A DNA stretch of 46,314 nt, taken from positions 1 to 46,314 of the IMG/VR virus record IMGVR_UViG_3300050122_000049; one strand, written 5' to 3'. Shown piece after piece: positions 30,017 to 38,975 of this stretch (the first letter of the stretch is position 1; the number at the start of each line of letters is the position of its first letter). The notes beneath the pieces were generated by a model. The model was not told the origin of the DNA, ran no database searches, and saw only the letters and a program-made list of their open reading frames with translations. Made by a program: the position numbers and the translations under genes. Source of the stretch: a virus.

Positions 30017-30549
30017 CAGTGCACCATTCCAGAATAATTCGCGTGAAGCGCCTTGATATGCTCCATATGATCGTCACGCTTGCCGCCGGCATTGCCCGCA
30101 AAATGCCCCGCGACATCGCCCAGCGACGGATTGCCCTGCCCGTAGTGATCGAGCAGACCGTTTTCCGCCTGCACCGTCTGCGCCAGCATGGTCTGCATCC
30201 ATTTCCGCTGCTGCAACGGGTCAGACGGCACCTGGTCCAGTTGCTGCACGGCCTGTGGAGCGGTGAGCATCCGTTCCGAGACGAGCTTTGTCACACCGTC
30301 GATGATCTTGGATTTCAGATCGGAGCGGCCCGCGGCGGGATCCTTCAGCAGCATCGTCAACTCGCCCTTGATCGCATCGAAATGCCGCAGGGCGGCGACC
30401 GTCTGCTCGTGCGTCGGAGGCGGCGGCGGGGCTGCAGGAGGTGCGGCACCATTCGCCGGCGGACCGGATTGCTGCTGCAGCGCATTGCCTGGCGCGCCTT
30501 CCTGCGCAGCTGCGGGCGGCGGCATGCCGCTGTCGAGGGCGTTCGGCAT
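30016..30549 (-). CDS. Hypothetical virion-region protein with Pro/Ala-rich N-terminus
   Basis: 177 residues. Low-complexity start (PPPAAAQEGAPGNALQQQSGPPANGAAPPAAPPPPPT), then helices (TVAALRHFDAIKGELTMLLKDPAAGRSDLKSKIIDGVTKLVSERMLTAPQAVQQLDQ, LAQTVQAENGLLDHYGQGN). Single-base overlaps with both neighbours show tight coupling. Shared by many rhizobial prophages; role unknown, possibly chaperone or internal protein for ejection proteins. Confidence 0.6.
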   Translation of the reverse strand: MPNALDSGMPPPAAAQEGAPGNALQQQSGPPANGAAPPAAPPPPPTHEQTVAALRHFDAIKGELTMLLKDPAAGRSDLKSKIIDGVTKLVSERMLTAPQAVQQLDQVPSDPLQQRKWMQTMLAQTVQAENGLLDHYGQGNPSLGDVAGHFAGNAGGKRDDHMEHIKALHANYSGMVH

Positions 30550-31295
30550 CAGGTGAAGCCCATCGCCTTGCCATAGGCAGCAGACTGTGCATCCGACACT
30601 GAGGCCGCATTCATGTTGCCAATATTACCGATCGCGCTTGGCGTGTAGAGCCCGCCGCCAGCGCCGCCATTGCCGAACAACTGGCTATAGAGCAGCGCAT
30701 TCTGCGCCGAACCGCTCGCCCCCGTAACCCCGCCTGATAGCGCGCTGGCGCTGCCGAGCGTGCCGGATGCCAGTGCGTTTCCGGTATTGGTCAGCGTGCC
30801 GGCCATGGCGTTGCCGCTGCCGATCGCATCGCCCGCCAGCGCGCCGCCGGCACTGGCGCCCATCCCGGCATAGCCCTGCAGCGCGTTGACCGTATTGCCC
30901 CAGGTATTTTGCGCGAGCCCGTTATTGTACTGCGAGATCGCCGCCGCCAGCGGGCCTGCCGACGCGCCGCTCTTGGCTGACAAGGCATTGGTCGCAGCCA
31001 TCGTTCCGTATTGCGACGCGAACTGAAATCCCGGTGTCTGCGATAATAGCGCGTTCTGGTTTGATCCCGGCGTAATCAGGCCCTGCAAGGTCGGCAGGAC
31101 GCTTTGACCGGCTGTCGCATAGGGCTGCAACGCTCCTTGCGCGACGCCGAACATCTGCTTCTGCTGCGCCAGCGCCTGCTGCTGCAATGCCACCTGCTGC
31201 TGCGAAGCCGTTTTCGACGCATTGGCACCGATCAGCGCCGAGCCGACCGATCCCGCCGCCCCTATGCCTCCGGCGATCAGCGCGGTGAACGGCAT
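30549..31295 (-). CDS. P22 gp7-like DNA-transfer/ejection protein
   Basis: 248 residues. GGIGAAGSVGSALIGANASKTASQQQVALQQQALAQQKQMFGVAQGALQPYATAGQSVLPTLQGLI is the typical start of phage 'DNA transfer protein' (gp7-like): Gly-rich hydrophobic segment, Gln-rich helix, then 'LQPYxxAGQxALP'. The rest is Ala/Gly-rich and repetitive. Injected with DNA, probably forms the periplasmic channel with the two other ejection proteins. Confidence 0.75.
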   Translation of the reverse strand: MPFTALIAGGIGAAGSVGSALIGANASKTASQQQVALQQQALAQQKQMFGVAQGALQPYATAGQSVLPTLQGLITPGSNQNALLSQTPGFQFASQYGTMAATNALSAKSGASAGPLAAAISQYNNGLAQNTWGNTVNALQGYAGMGASAGGALAGDAIGSGNAMAGTLTNTGNALASGTLGSASALSGGVTGASGSAQNALLYSQLFGNGGAGGGLYTPSAIGNIGNMNAASVSDAQSAAYGKAMGFT

Positions 31296-32068
31296 TGGAT
31301 CACCCTATAGTTGTCGTTCTCGATCATCAGCAGCGCCGATCCGATGTCGATCAAAAGCGGCGAGCGCGATACCATTGCAATCGTTCCGTAGCCGGCAAAT
31401 CGGGCCCATCGATTATAGAGCACGACCGCTTTTTCCGGCTGGCCGCCGTAGATCATTTCGGCACAGGCCCCGACATAGCGGTCATGACATTCCTCGTCGG
31501 GATGGTTGTCGTGCAGCGCCTTGTGGCGGGCGAATTCTTCGTCGAGATGGGTATGAAACGCGCGACCGCTCGCGATCAGGCACGACGCATTCCTGACCCA
31601 GTCTTCGTATTTCAGCGACCAGTATGACATGTCCGCCGGCGGCTCCGTCGGCCAAGCATTCTTGCGCGTGAATTCCAGCGTAGCTCCCACCATCCGACAG
31701 AATGTTGCTGCGGCCTTGTTGAAGGAAGGCACGCGGGTCTGCAAAATCATGCAATCGGTATGCGTGAACATCCAGCGATAGGCCTCGCGTGAGGCGCGGA
31801 TGGCGTGGCTGCCTCTATGATTTTCTAGAAACGAGGTATGGACATCATAGATTCCGCCGGAGGGTTCGTTATTTCCCACCTTCGGCTGCACGAAGATAAT
31901 GCCGCCGCCTTCCGCCATCAGCAGCACGTTGAGCGGATTCGAGACGAACTCCGTGACATCCATGTCGCCTGCCGCGATGCCAGGCAATTTGATGGACTCG
32001 AATACCGAAGAATCGTTCAGTATTGGGTTGATCTCGGATGCATCGAAGGAGCGGCGGATCAGCATCAT
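31277..32068 (-). CDS. GNAT-like P22 gp14-type head-completion protein
   Basis: 263 residues from ATG at 32068 (ATGA with the gp10-like stop; longer start 32152 rejected). Begins MMLIRRSFDASEINPILND, then EFVSNPLNVLLMAEGGGIIFVQPK, YDVHTSFLENHRGSHAIRASREAYRWMFTHTDCMILQTRVPSFNKAAATFCRMVGATLEFT: a GNAT-fold layout (strand, 'RG..A' loop, helix, 'N.AA..F...G'). P22 gp14 family proteins share this fold. Position after gp10 and before gp7 matches P22. Whether it acylates anything is unknown; the P22 counterpart is a virion assembly factor. Confidence 0.6.
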   Translation of the reverse strand: MMLIRRSFDASEINPILNDSSVFESIKLPGIAAGDMDVTEFVSNPLNVLLMAEGGGIIFVQPKVGNNEPSGGIYDVHTSFLENHRGSHAIRASREAYRWMFTHTDCMILQTRVPSFNKAAATFCRMVGATLEFTRKNAWPTEPPADMSYWSLKYEDWVRNASCLIASGRAFHTHLDEEFARHKALHDNHPDEECHDRYVGACAEMIYGGQPEKAVVLYNRWARFAGYGTIAMVSRSPLLIDIGSALLMIENDNYRVIQCRSPR

Positions 32069-33660
32069 GCCCCGTGCACGATCGGCGTATCGAGGAACGC
32101 CTGGTTGAGACCCGTCGTCATGCCTGCAACCCACGATAATTCGAAGACCCAATCACGTCCTTGGCCCAAGCCCCGCCAGCGCAGCATCGATCGATAATGC
32201 CCGGCGCTCGCCAGTTCCTTGAATCGATAATTACCGAAGGTCTCGCCGCCATTCTTGGATACGCGGAGTGCGATCTGAGGCGGACCCATTTTGACCTGCG
32301 GACCCCAAGAAAGATTACGACCTATTCCAGTTTCCTGTCCCGGCGTGACGGTCCATCCAGGAGCCGGCGTTAAAACGATAGGTGGCAGTGCCGTTCCGAA
32401 CCCCGAACTCCATGGCGACGATATCTGCGGCAGCTCGGACGAACCCGGCAATATGCCAGTCGCCATGTCCGCCGTGAAGCACGGCACCGTGATTTGATGC
32501 ATCTCGTTGACGACATGCGGGAACGAGCGGATGCAGGAAATCGGCTGGCCGTTGTCGAACATGTAATTCGGATCGAGCGCGTAGATCTGCCCCGTTGCCC
32601 AATCCATTCCCACGTTGGTATCATAGGCAAAGGCATGGAACGCTACGCGCTCGCGATTGAGCTTGCCGTTCTGGTCGGTATAGGCGCGCTCATGCCACTG
32701 GCCGGTCGCGCGATCATAACCCCATGATTTATTGGCGCTTGGAAAATGAATCACCACGAAACTGTGGCCGCCCTGCTGGTAGGTGTAGCAGATTGCATCC
32801 GACCGCGTCGGATAGGTCAGCCATTCGTCTTCCAGCGCGTAGGTCGAGATGCGCTTGGCACCATAGCCCTCGATCATGATCATGATCGCGCGCCCGTCCT
32901 TGTTCTGATCCAACCAACCTGCGTTTACGTCCTGTGTCCAAACTGAGAAGGGCGCAATAGTGCCATGGGGCACGATCTGGCCGAATACTTCCTCAAGCGG
33001 AAAAATCGGATCGCCGGCGTTGAACCACGGTTCAGCGGTCATGGTGCCAACTGGCCATAGCGTGCGCTGGCAAGCGATGATGGCCTGGATTGGATCGCCG
33101 AACGTTCCTTTCGAGGCTTGGTCGAGCGCATTGAAAGCGACTTGTTCGGAAAGCGAGCAGTAGAAATTATTGGTGCCTATTTCATTGAAGAAGAAGAACG
33201 TGTCGAAGAAAGTTACCCGCGTCGATCCTGAAAACAATCCCGTAGTATCGACGATCTGCGTCATCTGGCGCGACGTCATGTTGATCTGGTAGCCGAGCGG
33301 CGAATTGTCGACGAGGACAATCTCGTTGCCGTTCGACTGGCCATTGTCGTCCATCGATACCGGCGTGAACTGGTTCTGGATCACGCCGATCTGGTTGAAA
33401 TTCCAGTTCTTGTCGATGTAGTAGACGTTCGGCCCTGCCACGCCATAGAGGTCGCCGTTGGATACCCGGAAAACACCGCGGCCCCGTCCCGGCACTGGGG
33501 GCGCCCCGAGCGGCCTGTTGCCCGGCCGGACGTAGTGAGTGAACGGCGATTCCGGATCGGATTCTTCCGGGTTGTTTTCGCAATAGGTATTGACCGAGCG
33601 CTGCGCGTTGGCGATCAGCGAGCGGTTCTGGTAGGCACCGGAATTGAGCGGAATCTTCAC
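32065..33660 (-). CDS. P22 gp10-like packaged-DNA stabilisation / tail hub protein
   Basis: 531 residues. Begins IPLNSGAYQNRSLIANAQRSVNTYCENNPE, the 'sGxYxxxSxxxNaQrxvNlYxE' start of the gp10 family, followed by repeated beta blades: SNGDLYGVAGPNVYYID, VDNSPLGYQIN, FDTFFFFNEIGTNNFYCS, QGGHSFVVIHFPSANKSWGYDRATGQWHER, GQIYALDPNYMFDNGQPI, consistent with a beta-propeller. It closes the portal after packaging and carries the tail. ATGA-type overlaps with both neighbours. Confidence 0.8.
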   Translation of the reverse strand: MKIPLNSGAYQNRSLIANAQRSVNTYCENNPEESDPESPFTHYVRPGNRPLGAPPVPGRGRGVFRVSNGDLYGVAGPNVYYIDKNWNFNQIGVIQNQFTPVSMDDNGQSNGNEIVLVDNSPLGYQINMTSRQMTQIVDTTGLFSGSTRVTFFDTFFFFNEIGTNNFYCSLSEQVAFNALDQASKGTFGDPIQAIIACQRTLWPVGTMTAEPWFNAGDPIFPLEEVFGQIVPHGTIAPFSVWTQDVNAGWLDQNKDGRAIMIMIEGYGAKRISTYALEDEWLTYPTRSDAICYTYQQGGHSFVVIHFPSANKSWGYDRATGQWHERAYTDQNGKLNRERVAFHAFAYDTNVGMDWATGQIYALDPNYMFDNGQPISCIRSFPHVVNEMHQITVPCFTADMATGILPGSSELPQISSPWSSGFGTALPPIVLTPAPGWTVTPGQETGIGRNLSWGPQVKMGPPQIALRVSKNGGETFGNYRFKELASAGHYRSMLRWRGLGQGRDWVFELSWVAGMTTGLNQAFLDTPIVHGA

Positions 33661-34115
33661 GTTTTGATTTCGGTCGCGGTGGTGAAGTAGAACGTCGTCT
33701 TGGCATTGAACGGAACTGAAAACGCATCGTTCTCATTCAATCGGTTGATGGTGCCCCCGGGCGGCGGATAGACCAGAAGCGCCTGCGCTGGATCGTCATT
33801 GAAGACGAGTTGGATCTGTCCTGGTTGCAAAGCGGAAAGCAACGCTCCGCTGCCCGCAGGAACATGATCGAATTCATTCCAGTCCGCATTGAGCTGCAGC
33901 GCAGTCGCCTGGTTATTCCCCGTCGCGGAGAGACTTTTATCGACGACACCTGCGGCCAACGAGGACGTCGCATGGTTGAGCAGATTGAGCAGGAATTGGT
34001 AGCCCGTATCACTGAGGGCATAGTCGACGCCAGAATTCTTCGGATCCGGCGGATTGACGAACGGGACCTGCGGCGGTGGCAGGTTGCGGCCGGAGACATT
34101 GACGACCGATCCCAT
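33657..34115 (-). CDS. Hypothetical virion-region beta protein
   Basis: 152 residues. NLPPPQVPFVNPPDPKNSGVDYALSDTGYQFLLNLLNHATSS, then QATALQLNADWNEFDHVPAGSGALLSALQPGQIQLVFNDDPAQALLVYPPPGGTINRLNENDAFSVPFNAKTTFYF. The second half is a beta module with 'N-D/A-G..L.VYPP.G..IN' that recurs in 34512-34976 and in the tailspike N-terminus. No function known; possible tail or head decoration part. Confidence 0.6.
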   Translation of the reverse strand: MGSVVNVSGRNLPPPQVPFVNPPDPKNSGVDYALSDTGYQFLLNLLNHATSSLAAGVVDKSLSATGNNQATALQLNADWNEFDHVPAGSGALLSALQPGQIQLVFNDDPAQALLVYPPPGGTINRLNENDAFSVPFNAKTTFYFTTATEIKT

Positions 34116-34312
34116 CAGACGGAATCCCTTTCCCAGACCAGCGACAGATTCCGCTTCGAGGCTTCCGCCAACGCTTCAAGCGCGGTGGCATGTTCGTTGC
34201 GCGGCGCATTTTCCGGTCGCGACTTCAGCGACGTATAGAACTTGCCGTCGACCTTCCAGCCGTAGATCGCCTTCCGCACCTTTCTCAAATGCGAATTAGC
34301 GTTGATCGACAT
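34115..34312 (-). CDS. Hypothetical small protein
   Basis: 65 residues: VRKAIYGWKVDGKFYTSLKSRPENAPRNEHATALEALAEASKRNLSLVWERDSV. Basic, strand-helix layout. One-base overlap with 33657 gene and 17-bp overlap with the next. No family recognised. Confidence 0.5.
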   Translation of the reverse strand: MSINANSHLRKVRKAIYGWKVDGKFYTSLKSRPENAPRNEHATALEALAEASKRNLSLVWERDSV

Positions 34313-34508
34313 GGCTCAACAGGCCTTTCGGCAATGGCGGTATCCACAGCACGCTCGCCAGACGCCGCGAGCGCTTGACGGCGGCGACCGCTTCGTCCGC
34401 GCTGTCGTAAGCGACGGCAGGGCGCACCGGCGCATCCGGCGGATAGCGGCTGATCAGGAAACCGCGGCGCGGATCATGCCAGCCATAGAAATGATGTTCT
34501 GTCCGCAA
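34296..34508 (-). CDS. Hypothetical small protein
   Basis: 70 residues: FYGWHDPRRGFLISRYPPDAPVRPAVAYDSADEAVAAVKRSRRLASVLWIPPLPKG. Resembles its neighbour in layout (a 'YGW' strand, then 'A.EA..A' helix) and may be a paralogue. No known family. Confidence 0.5.
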   Translation of the reverse strand: MRTEHHFYGWHDPRRGFLISRYPPDAPVRPAVAYDSADEAVAAVKRSRRLASVLWIPPLPKGLLSHVDQR

Positions 34509-34511
34509 GGG

Positions 34512-34976
34512 CTACTTCGACGCCCAGACGCCGGCCTTGGCACAGGAAAAATATTGCAGGACGTGCGTGGCGATTCCGCTGGTAAGCGACGTGCCGTTAT
34601 TGATGGTGTCCTGTGCCGCGGTCACCGGGTTGTTCGCAACGGCGGGATAGACCGTCAGCGTCTGCGCACCGTTGTTATAAAGACTGAGTTCCGTGCCTGG
34701 CAAACAAGGAGGAAGATTGACCCCGGTGCTCGAGGCGACCGTATCGGCTTCGATCAGCGCAATGCCGCTCGGCAATTGCGTTGCGGTCGCCTGTGTCGTG
34801 CCGGCAGCGGTAATACCCGACTGATAGCTGTTGTTTTGACCCCCGGCGAGGCCGAGCAGCCATACACCGTCCGGCACTGCGTAACCATTGACGGGCGGGT
34901 TTCCTACCGCGAATGCCGCGCCCACGGCTGCGACGATCATCGCGCCGGCCAACATATTGAGGATGGTCTTGAACAT
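34512..34976 (-). CDS. Secreted beta protein in the head/tail gene block
   Basis: 154 residues with signal peptide MFKTILNMLAGAMIVAAVGAAFA. Mature part: NGYAVPDGVWLLGLAGGQNNSYQSGITAAGTTQATATQLPSGIALIEADTVASSTGVNLPPCLPGTELSLYNNGAQTLTVYP and a Cys near the end (FSCAKAGVW). The beta module is related to that of 33657-34115 (QATALQL... NDDPAQALLVYPP). A Sec-exported protein amid head-completion genes is unexpected. Function unknown. Confidence 0.6.
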   Translation of the reverse strand: MFKTILNMLAGAMIVAAVGAAFAVGNPPVNGYAVPDGVWLLGLAGGQNNSYQSGITAAGTTQATATQLPSGIALIEADTVASSTGVNLPPCLPGTELSLYNNGAQTLTVYPAVANNPVTAAQDTINNGTSLTSGIATHVLQYFSCAKAGVWASK

Positions 34977-34996
34977 ATCGGTTCTCCGCGGGAGGG

Positions 34997-35221
34997 TCAG
35001 GGGATTTCGATGAACTCGGGCTCATAACCAAACTTGCGGTAAATCACTTCGGCCATTTCGCGCGTGGCACCAATCGTCGCGCTAAGCATGATGATCGCTC
35101 CATCAGGATTTACTTTTCCGTTACGTATCGGAACCTTGATCTTCTTTGGGCGCTTATCCGGCGGTCCCTGAATAGGGATCAAAATGCCGCGGTCCGATTT
35201 GACGTAATCGAGCGTCGTCAT
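34997..35221 (-). CDS. Hypothetical small protein
   Basis: 74 residues: LDYVKSDRGILIPIQGPPDKRPKKIKVPIRNGKVNPDGAIIMLSATIGATREMAEVIYRKFGYEPEFIEIP. Basic middle, one helix. Overlaps the gp4-like gene by ATGA. No family recognised. Confidence 0.55.
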   Translation of the reverse strand: MTTLDYVKSDRGILIPIQGPPDKRPKKIKVPIRNGKVNPDGAIIMLSATIGATREMAEVIYRKFGYEPEFIEIP

Positions 35222-35997
35222 GGCGTATCGCTGCGATAGTTGTATGACGACCCGCTATTGCGGATCAGTTCGCGCGGATAGCGCAGCGTCGGAATCTGCG
35301 CGTTGGCTTTGCGGATGATGTTCTTGCCCTGCGCGGCGAGGATGTTCAAATCCGGATCGCGCTGCATCTGGAATGCGACGCGAAACCGGCGCGCGAGGCA
35401 CCATTTCAGCGCGGCGCCGTATTCCGGCGGAAAGGCTACAGTCTCCTGCAATGCGGGGAAGCGCTGCAGCGTCTGCTTGCAGAGAATATGAAGCTCATAG
35501 ATGCCGGCCTGCGGCACCGGCCATGGCCTCAACTTCCCGATCGGCCAGCCCGGATCGTAGAATACCGCGGACGAAAACGTGCCCAGCGTCTTCAGGCGAA
35601 TCGCTGCATAGTCCTCATGCGCGTCGATGACTTCCAGCGGCCAATCGAATGGCTGTGTTCCGGCATTCGGCGCCGGGGAGCCATTGTTGACGACCTGGCG
35701 TAGAAACGCGAATTCCAGACGATCGGGCCGCGGATTGATATCGTAGTTCTGGCCCGCGCCGACCGTGTAGCTTTGCGCTCCGGTCGACGTAAACCCGTAA
35801 TCCACCAGCTGATAGACCATATAGCGCTCATGCTGCCATTGCGCGATCAGGTCGTTGGCGATGTTGAGCGAGAGGTTGATGACCGGCTGCTCGATACTCT
35901 CGTCGATCCCGACGATGCCACCGATCATCAAGGCTTCCGCCAGCAGCGCCGAGACAACATACGGCGCCGGCAGCTGCTGAGCGGGAGCGTTGGGCAT
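35218..35997 (-). CDS. P22 gp4-like head-tail adaptor protein
   Basis: 259 residues. VVSALLAEALMIGGIVGIDESIEQPVINLSLNIANDLIAQWQHERYMVYQL is the helical start typical of gp4-like 'tail accessory factor' proteins ('LNdMLaxW...r'). The middle is beta (SYTVGAGQNYDINPRPDRLEFAF, PLEVIDAHEDYAAI), then the conserved helix FPPEYGAALKWCLARRFRVAFQM. It binds the portal ring and starts tail assembly. Order between coat and gp10-like genes matches P22. Confidence 0.75.
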   Translation of the reverse strand: MPNAPAQQLPAPYVVSALLAEALMIGGIVGIDESIEQPVINLSLNIANDLIAQWQHERYMVYQLVDYGFTSTGAQSYTVGAGQNYDINPRPDRLEFAFLRQVVNNGSPAPNAGTQPFDWPLEVIDAHEDYAAIRLKTLGTFSSAVFYDPGWPIGKLRPWPVPQAGIYELHILCKQTLQRFPALQETVAFPPEYGAALKWCLARRFRVAFQMQRDPDLNILAAQGKNIIRKANAQIPTLRYPRELIRNSGSSYNYRSDTP

Positions 35998-36651
35998 TTA
36001 CAGGCCGAGTTCTTTCTTGATGCGGTCGTTACTCCAGCGCTTGTCGACCTTGACGTTGTTGGTCTCGGCCAATTCGATCAGGGCGTCACGTTCGATGTCT
36101 TTGAAAGCCGAAAAAACTTCCTCTGGGGATCCTACTTCGTCCAACGCAACTATCGCAGCGGCCTTCTGTGCCGGTGTCGGGTTGTTCTGCGGAAACGAAG
36201 CCATAACTGCCGCGACTATAGCGGCAATCGTGGCAGGATCGACAGCGCCCGAGCCCTGCTGTTTGGAGGCCATCGTTCGAGCAATGACCTCGCCGAGAAC
36301 CTGCGTTTCGGTTTTCACCGGCAGCGACTTGCCGGTCATGTCGATGCGCGGCTTGTTCGGCGTCGGCGACCATTCGGGGCCCAGCGCCAGCACTTCTTCC
36401 TTGCTGTTGACGATCTTTGGCTCAAGGGTCTTGTGATAGACCCAGGCCGGGAACGCCTGATAGCGGTGGGCACGGAAGTATTGACCGTAATGTTTGTGCT
36501 TCTTGAAGGCCGCATAATCGTTGATGCGCGGCGGATCGATATCGGGCTGCCACTCATCATCGGCATAATTAGGCGTAGTCGCCCAGTCACCAGGCGACCA
36601 CTTGTCGACGTGAATCCCCTCGGTCAGGGCTTCGTTGAGTTCTTCAGACAT
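35998..36651 (-). CDS. Hypothetical virion-region protein
   Basis: 217 residues. An aromatic, charged N-terminal half (DKWSPGDWATTPNYADDEWQPD, HYGQYFRAHRYQAFPAWVYHKT), an Ala-rich segment (DPATIAAIVAAVMASFP) and a C-terminal helix set ERDALIELAETNNVKVDKRWSNDRIKKELGL resembling a Rho-N/HeH-type small nucleic-acid-binding end. No known role; between coat and gp4-like genes. Confidence 0.6.
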   Translation of the reverse strand: MSEELNEALTEGIHVDKWSPGDWATTPNYADDEWQPDIDPPRINDYAAFKKHKHYGQYFRAHRYQAFPAWVYHKTLEPKIVNSKEEVLALGPEWSPTPNKPRIDMTGKSLPVKTETQVLGEVIARTMASKQQGSGAVDPATIAAIVAAVMASFPQNNPTPAQKAAAIVALDEVGSPEEVFSAFKDIERDALIELAETNNVKVDKRWSNDRIKKELGL

Positions 36652-36669
36652 TTGTTTTCCTCCAGAAAA

Positions 36670-37677
36670 TTATTTCGGGGTGATCGTCGATCCAAGCGTC
36701 GAGGTGCCTTGACCCTGGTTGCCGACAGACTTGTCCGGATGCACATCGACCGGGCCTTGCCTGGTGGTCCAGTCTTCCGGGCCGATTTTTGCATCCGCTT
36801 CTTGAGCGGCGACGGGATGCTCAACCGACGCCTGATACTTGGTGGCCGCCTGAACCTCGAACATCTCCGACCGATGCGGTTCAGTACCGGATGTCTTCCC
36901 GGACTTTACCGCATCGAGGGATTTACGCTCGTCCTCAAGCTCTTTTTCCCGCTGCTTGATTTTCGCCTCGCGGCGCTCGACGACGATTTCCGCGATGCGC
37001 TTGTCGCTGGTTTCGCGATGCTTCGCTTGGAGTTCTTCATGGTAAGCGCTCTCTGCTTCCCATCGCTCGGACGCAGAAACGCTATCGGCCGCCTTGGTGT
37101 CCGCGTGCTCGCCCATCGCCCGCTTTTCTTCGGCCTCGTCATGAACCAGGACCATGAGCGCACCGTCATGACGCCGCACATGATGGGTGAAACCTGGAAC
37201 GCCGACGACGGCACCTCTCGGAACGGTCAAATTGTCACCGTCCTTTTTCAGTTCGGATTTGCCGGGATTTTTCTCGGCCGAGCTACGCTGCTCGATGTCT
37301 TTTTCGGTTTCCCAATCGCCGGTTTCACGAACCTCACCGAGATTCCGGTTGATGCTGACATGCGATTCATCATGCGGCACAATCCATTTGGGATATTCCG
37401 CGCCAACGTCCGGATGAGCAGCGAAGGGCTGCTGCTCAATGCCGATCAGATGGCCGGTTGAGCCGTCTTTCAACAGCCCATCATGGGCCCCGGGCGGGTT
37501 TTTAACGCCCTCGATGATTTCCTTGTTGTAATCGGAAACCACGTCGGGATGTACGAACCCGGTTGGATTCAAGTCCGGCCGCCGCGCCCCGCCCGGCGTT
37601 CGGCCATCGGGCTTTACCAACGGAGGCGGCGGTGCGGTCGGCGTTTCGATATCGGTTTCCGGAAAATTGGTGGTCAT
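36670..37677 (-). CDS. Hypothetical virion-region protein, highly charged
   Basis: 335 residues. Proline-rich start, middle with GDNLTVPRGAVVGVPGFTHHVRRHDGALMVLVHDEAEE, then a long charged helix/coiled coil (YHEELQAKHRETSDKRIAEIVVERREAKIKQREKELEDERKSL). Directly downstream of the coat gene (38 bp). Could be a head-associated or decoration protein; no family recognised. Confidence 0.6.
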   Translation of the reverse strand: MTTNFPETDIETPTAPPPPLVKPDGRTPGGARRPDLNPTGFVHPDVVSDYNKEIIEGVKNPPGAHDGLLKDGSTGHLIGIEQQPFAAHPDVGAEYPKWIVPHDESHVSINRNLGEVRETGDWETEKDIEQRSSAEKNPGKSELKKDGDNLTVPRGAVVGVPGFTHHVRRHDGALMVLVHDEAEEKRAMGEHADTKAADSVSASERWEAESAYHEELQAKHRETSDKRIAEIVVERREAKIKQREKELEDERKSLDAVKSGKTSGTEPHRSEMFEVQAATKYQASVEHPVAAQEADAKIGPEDWTTRQGPVDVHPDKSVGNQGQGTSTLGSTITPK

Positions 37678-37715
37678 TTGGTGTTCTCCTTAAGCTAGAT
37701 GACGTTTGAAGGACC

Positions 37716-38975
37716 CTACAAGCTGTCCAGCGTGGCGACGGCCCATTCGCCTCTTGGCCAAAAATACCCGAAAAGTACGTCGACACGGTCGACGGCCTGG
37801 TCGGTCCCCGACTCATAGACCACCAACGACCGCAGCGAACATCGATCGAACTCATGGCGTGCCGCTTCGACCACGCCCCTGCCATTGGAGGGCATCCACA
37901 ACGGGGCAATCACCAGCGACACCGCCTCGCGCTGGAACGCGATCGATTGCCGATAGGTCACGCTGGCATTGGCGAATGGTGTGATAACCGCGTTATTCGC
38001 AGGCGATGCCGTCACCGTCATGTAGGCCTGCGCGGTATAGGGCAGTCCCGCGTAGGGAACGCTGGATGCCGGCGGAATCAGCGCCGGATAGATCGGGATC
38101 GAGGTCGCCCCGCTAAGCACGTTCGCCGTGACGGTGAACTGGCGTGCGAGACCGGTTGACGCAAACGTGGTGCGGTTGACGGCGAGAACGCCGGCCACGG
38201 TGATGATGTCACCCTGGTTCAGCGTGCCAGACAACGCCGAGGTCGTGATCGCGGTGCCGGTCTGGTTGGCGCCGCTGACGGTCGCGGTGGTAGCCGATCC
38301 CGTCGTATGCTTGATCACCGTCTGGTCCCGGAACATGTCGAAACCGAGCGCGTTTTTCATCGTTCCGGTCATGTACTGGCTGGAAATGCGCGTTGCCGGG
38401 TTGAACTGCCCAGCGAGTGAAGACACCAACTTGGCATCGGTATGCGGATCATTGGCGAGCTTGCGCGCATCCATCGTTCCGAGATCGGGCGCCGAGTTGT
38501 CGTCGAGCAGCGCACCGGCATTCAGAACCGGGGCCTGGTTGATGGCGAGGATGTTGTTGTTGGCATCGACATTGGCGGTCGCGTTGCAGATGGCACCCTG
38601 AGATGAGAACATCAGGGTCTGGGCGACGTTGCCGGCGAGCTTGTTCATGCGCGGCATGATGAAGCGTTCGCTGTAGTCCTCGATCGAAAGCGTGCGCTCA
38701 GCCGTGGTAAAGGCAATGTCGATGTGGCGCTGGGTTGCGACTGTCAGCACCACCTGTTGCTCGATGGTATCCTGCAGCGACAATGCCGGGCCGTCGCTCG
38801 GCGCATAGTCGTTCGGAATACGAACGCGCAGCTGGGCGCCAATCTTGGCGCCTTCCTGGCCGAAGCGGTCATCGTAATCGCGATTGACCGACATCATGAA
38901 CATGTTGGAGTTGAGAAAAAGCGGGACGGAATACCGAGTGATCATGCTCGGCGTAAGCAGGTTATTGCCGGCCAT
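37716..38975 (-). CDS. Major capsid (coat) protein, P22 gp5-like
   Basis: 419 residues. Forms the icosahedral shell. HK97-fold markers of P22-type coats: N-terminal SMITRYSVPLFLNSNMFMMSVNRDYDDRFGQ, AQLRVRIPNDYAPSDG, helix MPRMNKLAGNVAQTLMFSS, and a C-terminal core (QREAVSLVIAPL, SLRSLVVYESGTDQAVDRVDVLFGYFWPRGEWAV). A beta-rich insert at about 226-340 (VSGANQTGTAIT...GDIITVAGVLAVN...) corresponds to the insertion (I) domain of P22 coat. Upstream lies a 350-bp gap with hairpins, probably a regulatory region. Next gene follows after 38 bp. Confidence 0.9.
   Translation of the reverse strand: MAGNNLLTPSMITRYSVPLFLNSNMFMMSVNRDYDDRFGQEGAKIGAQLRVRIPNDYAPSDGPALSLQDTIEQQVVLTVATQRHIDIAFTTAERTLSIEDYSERFIMPRMNKLAGNVAQTLMFSSQGAICNATANVDANNNILAINQAPVLNAGALLDDNSAPDLGTMDARKLANDPHTDAKLVSSLAGQFNPATRISSQYMTGTMKNALGFDMFRDQTVIKHTTGSATTATVSGANQTGTAITTSALSGTLNQGDIITVAGVLAVNRTTFASTGLARQFTVTANVLSGATSIPIYPALIPPASSVPYAGLPYTAQAYMTVTASPANNAVITPFANASVTYRQSIAFQREAVSLVIAPLWMPSNGRGVVEAARHEFDRCSLRSLVVYESGTDQAVDRVDVLFGYFWPRGEWAVATLDSL

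Noticed and set aside
35773-37461. 562-codon + strand frame
   Set aside because: Runs antisense across three - strand genes, including the gp4-like one, with no ribosome site or recognisable domain.
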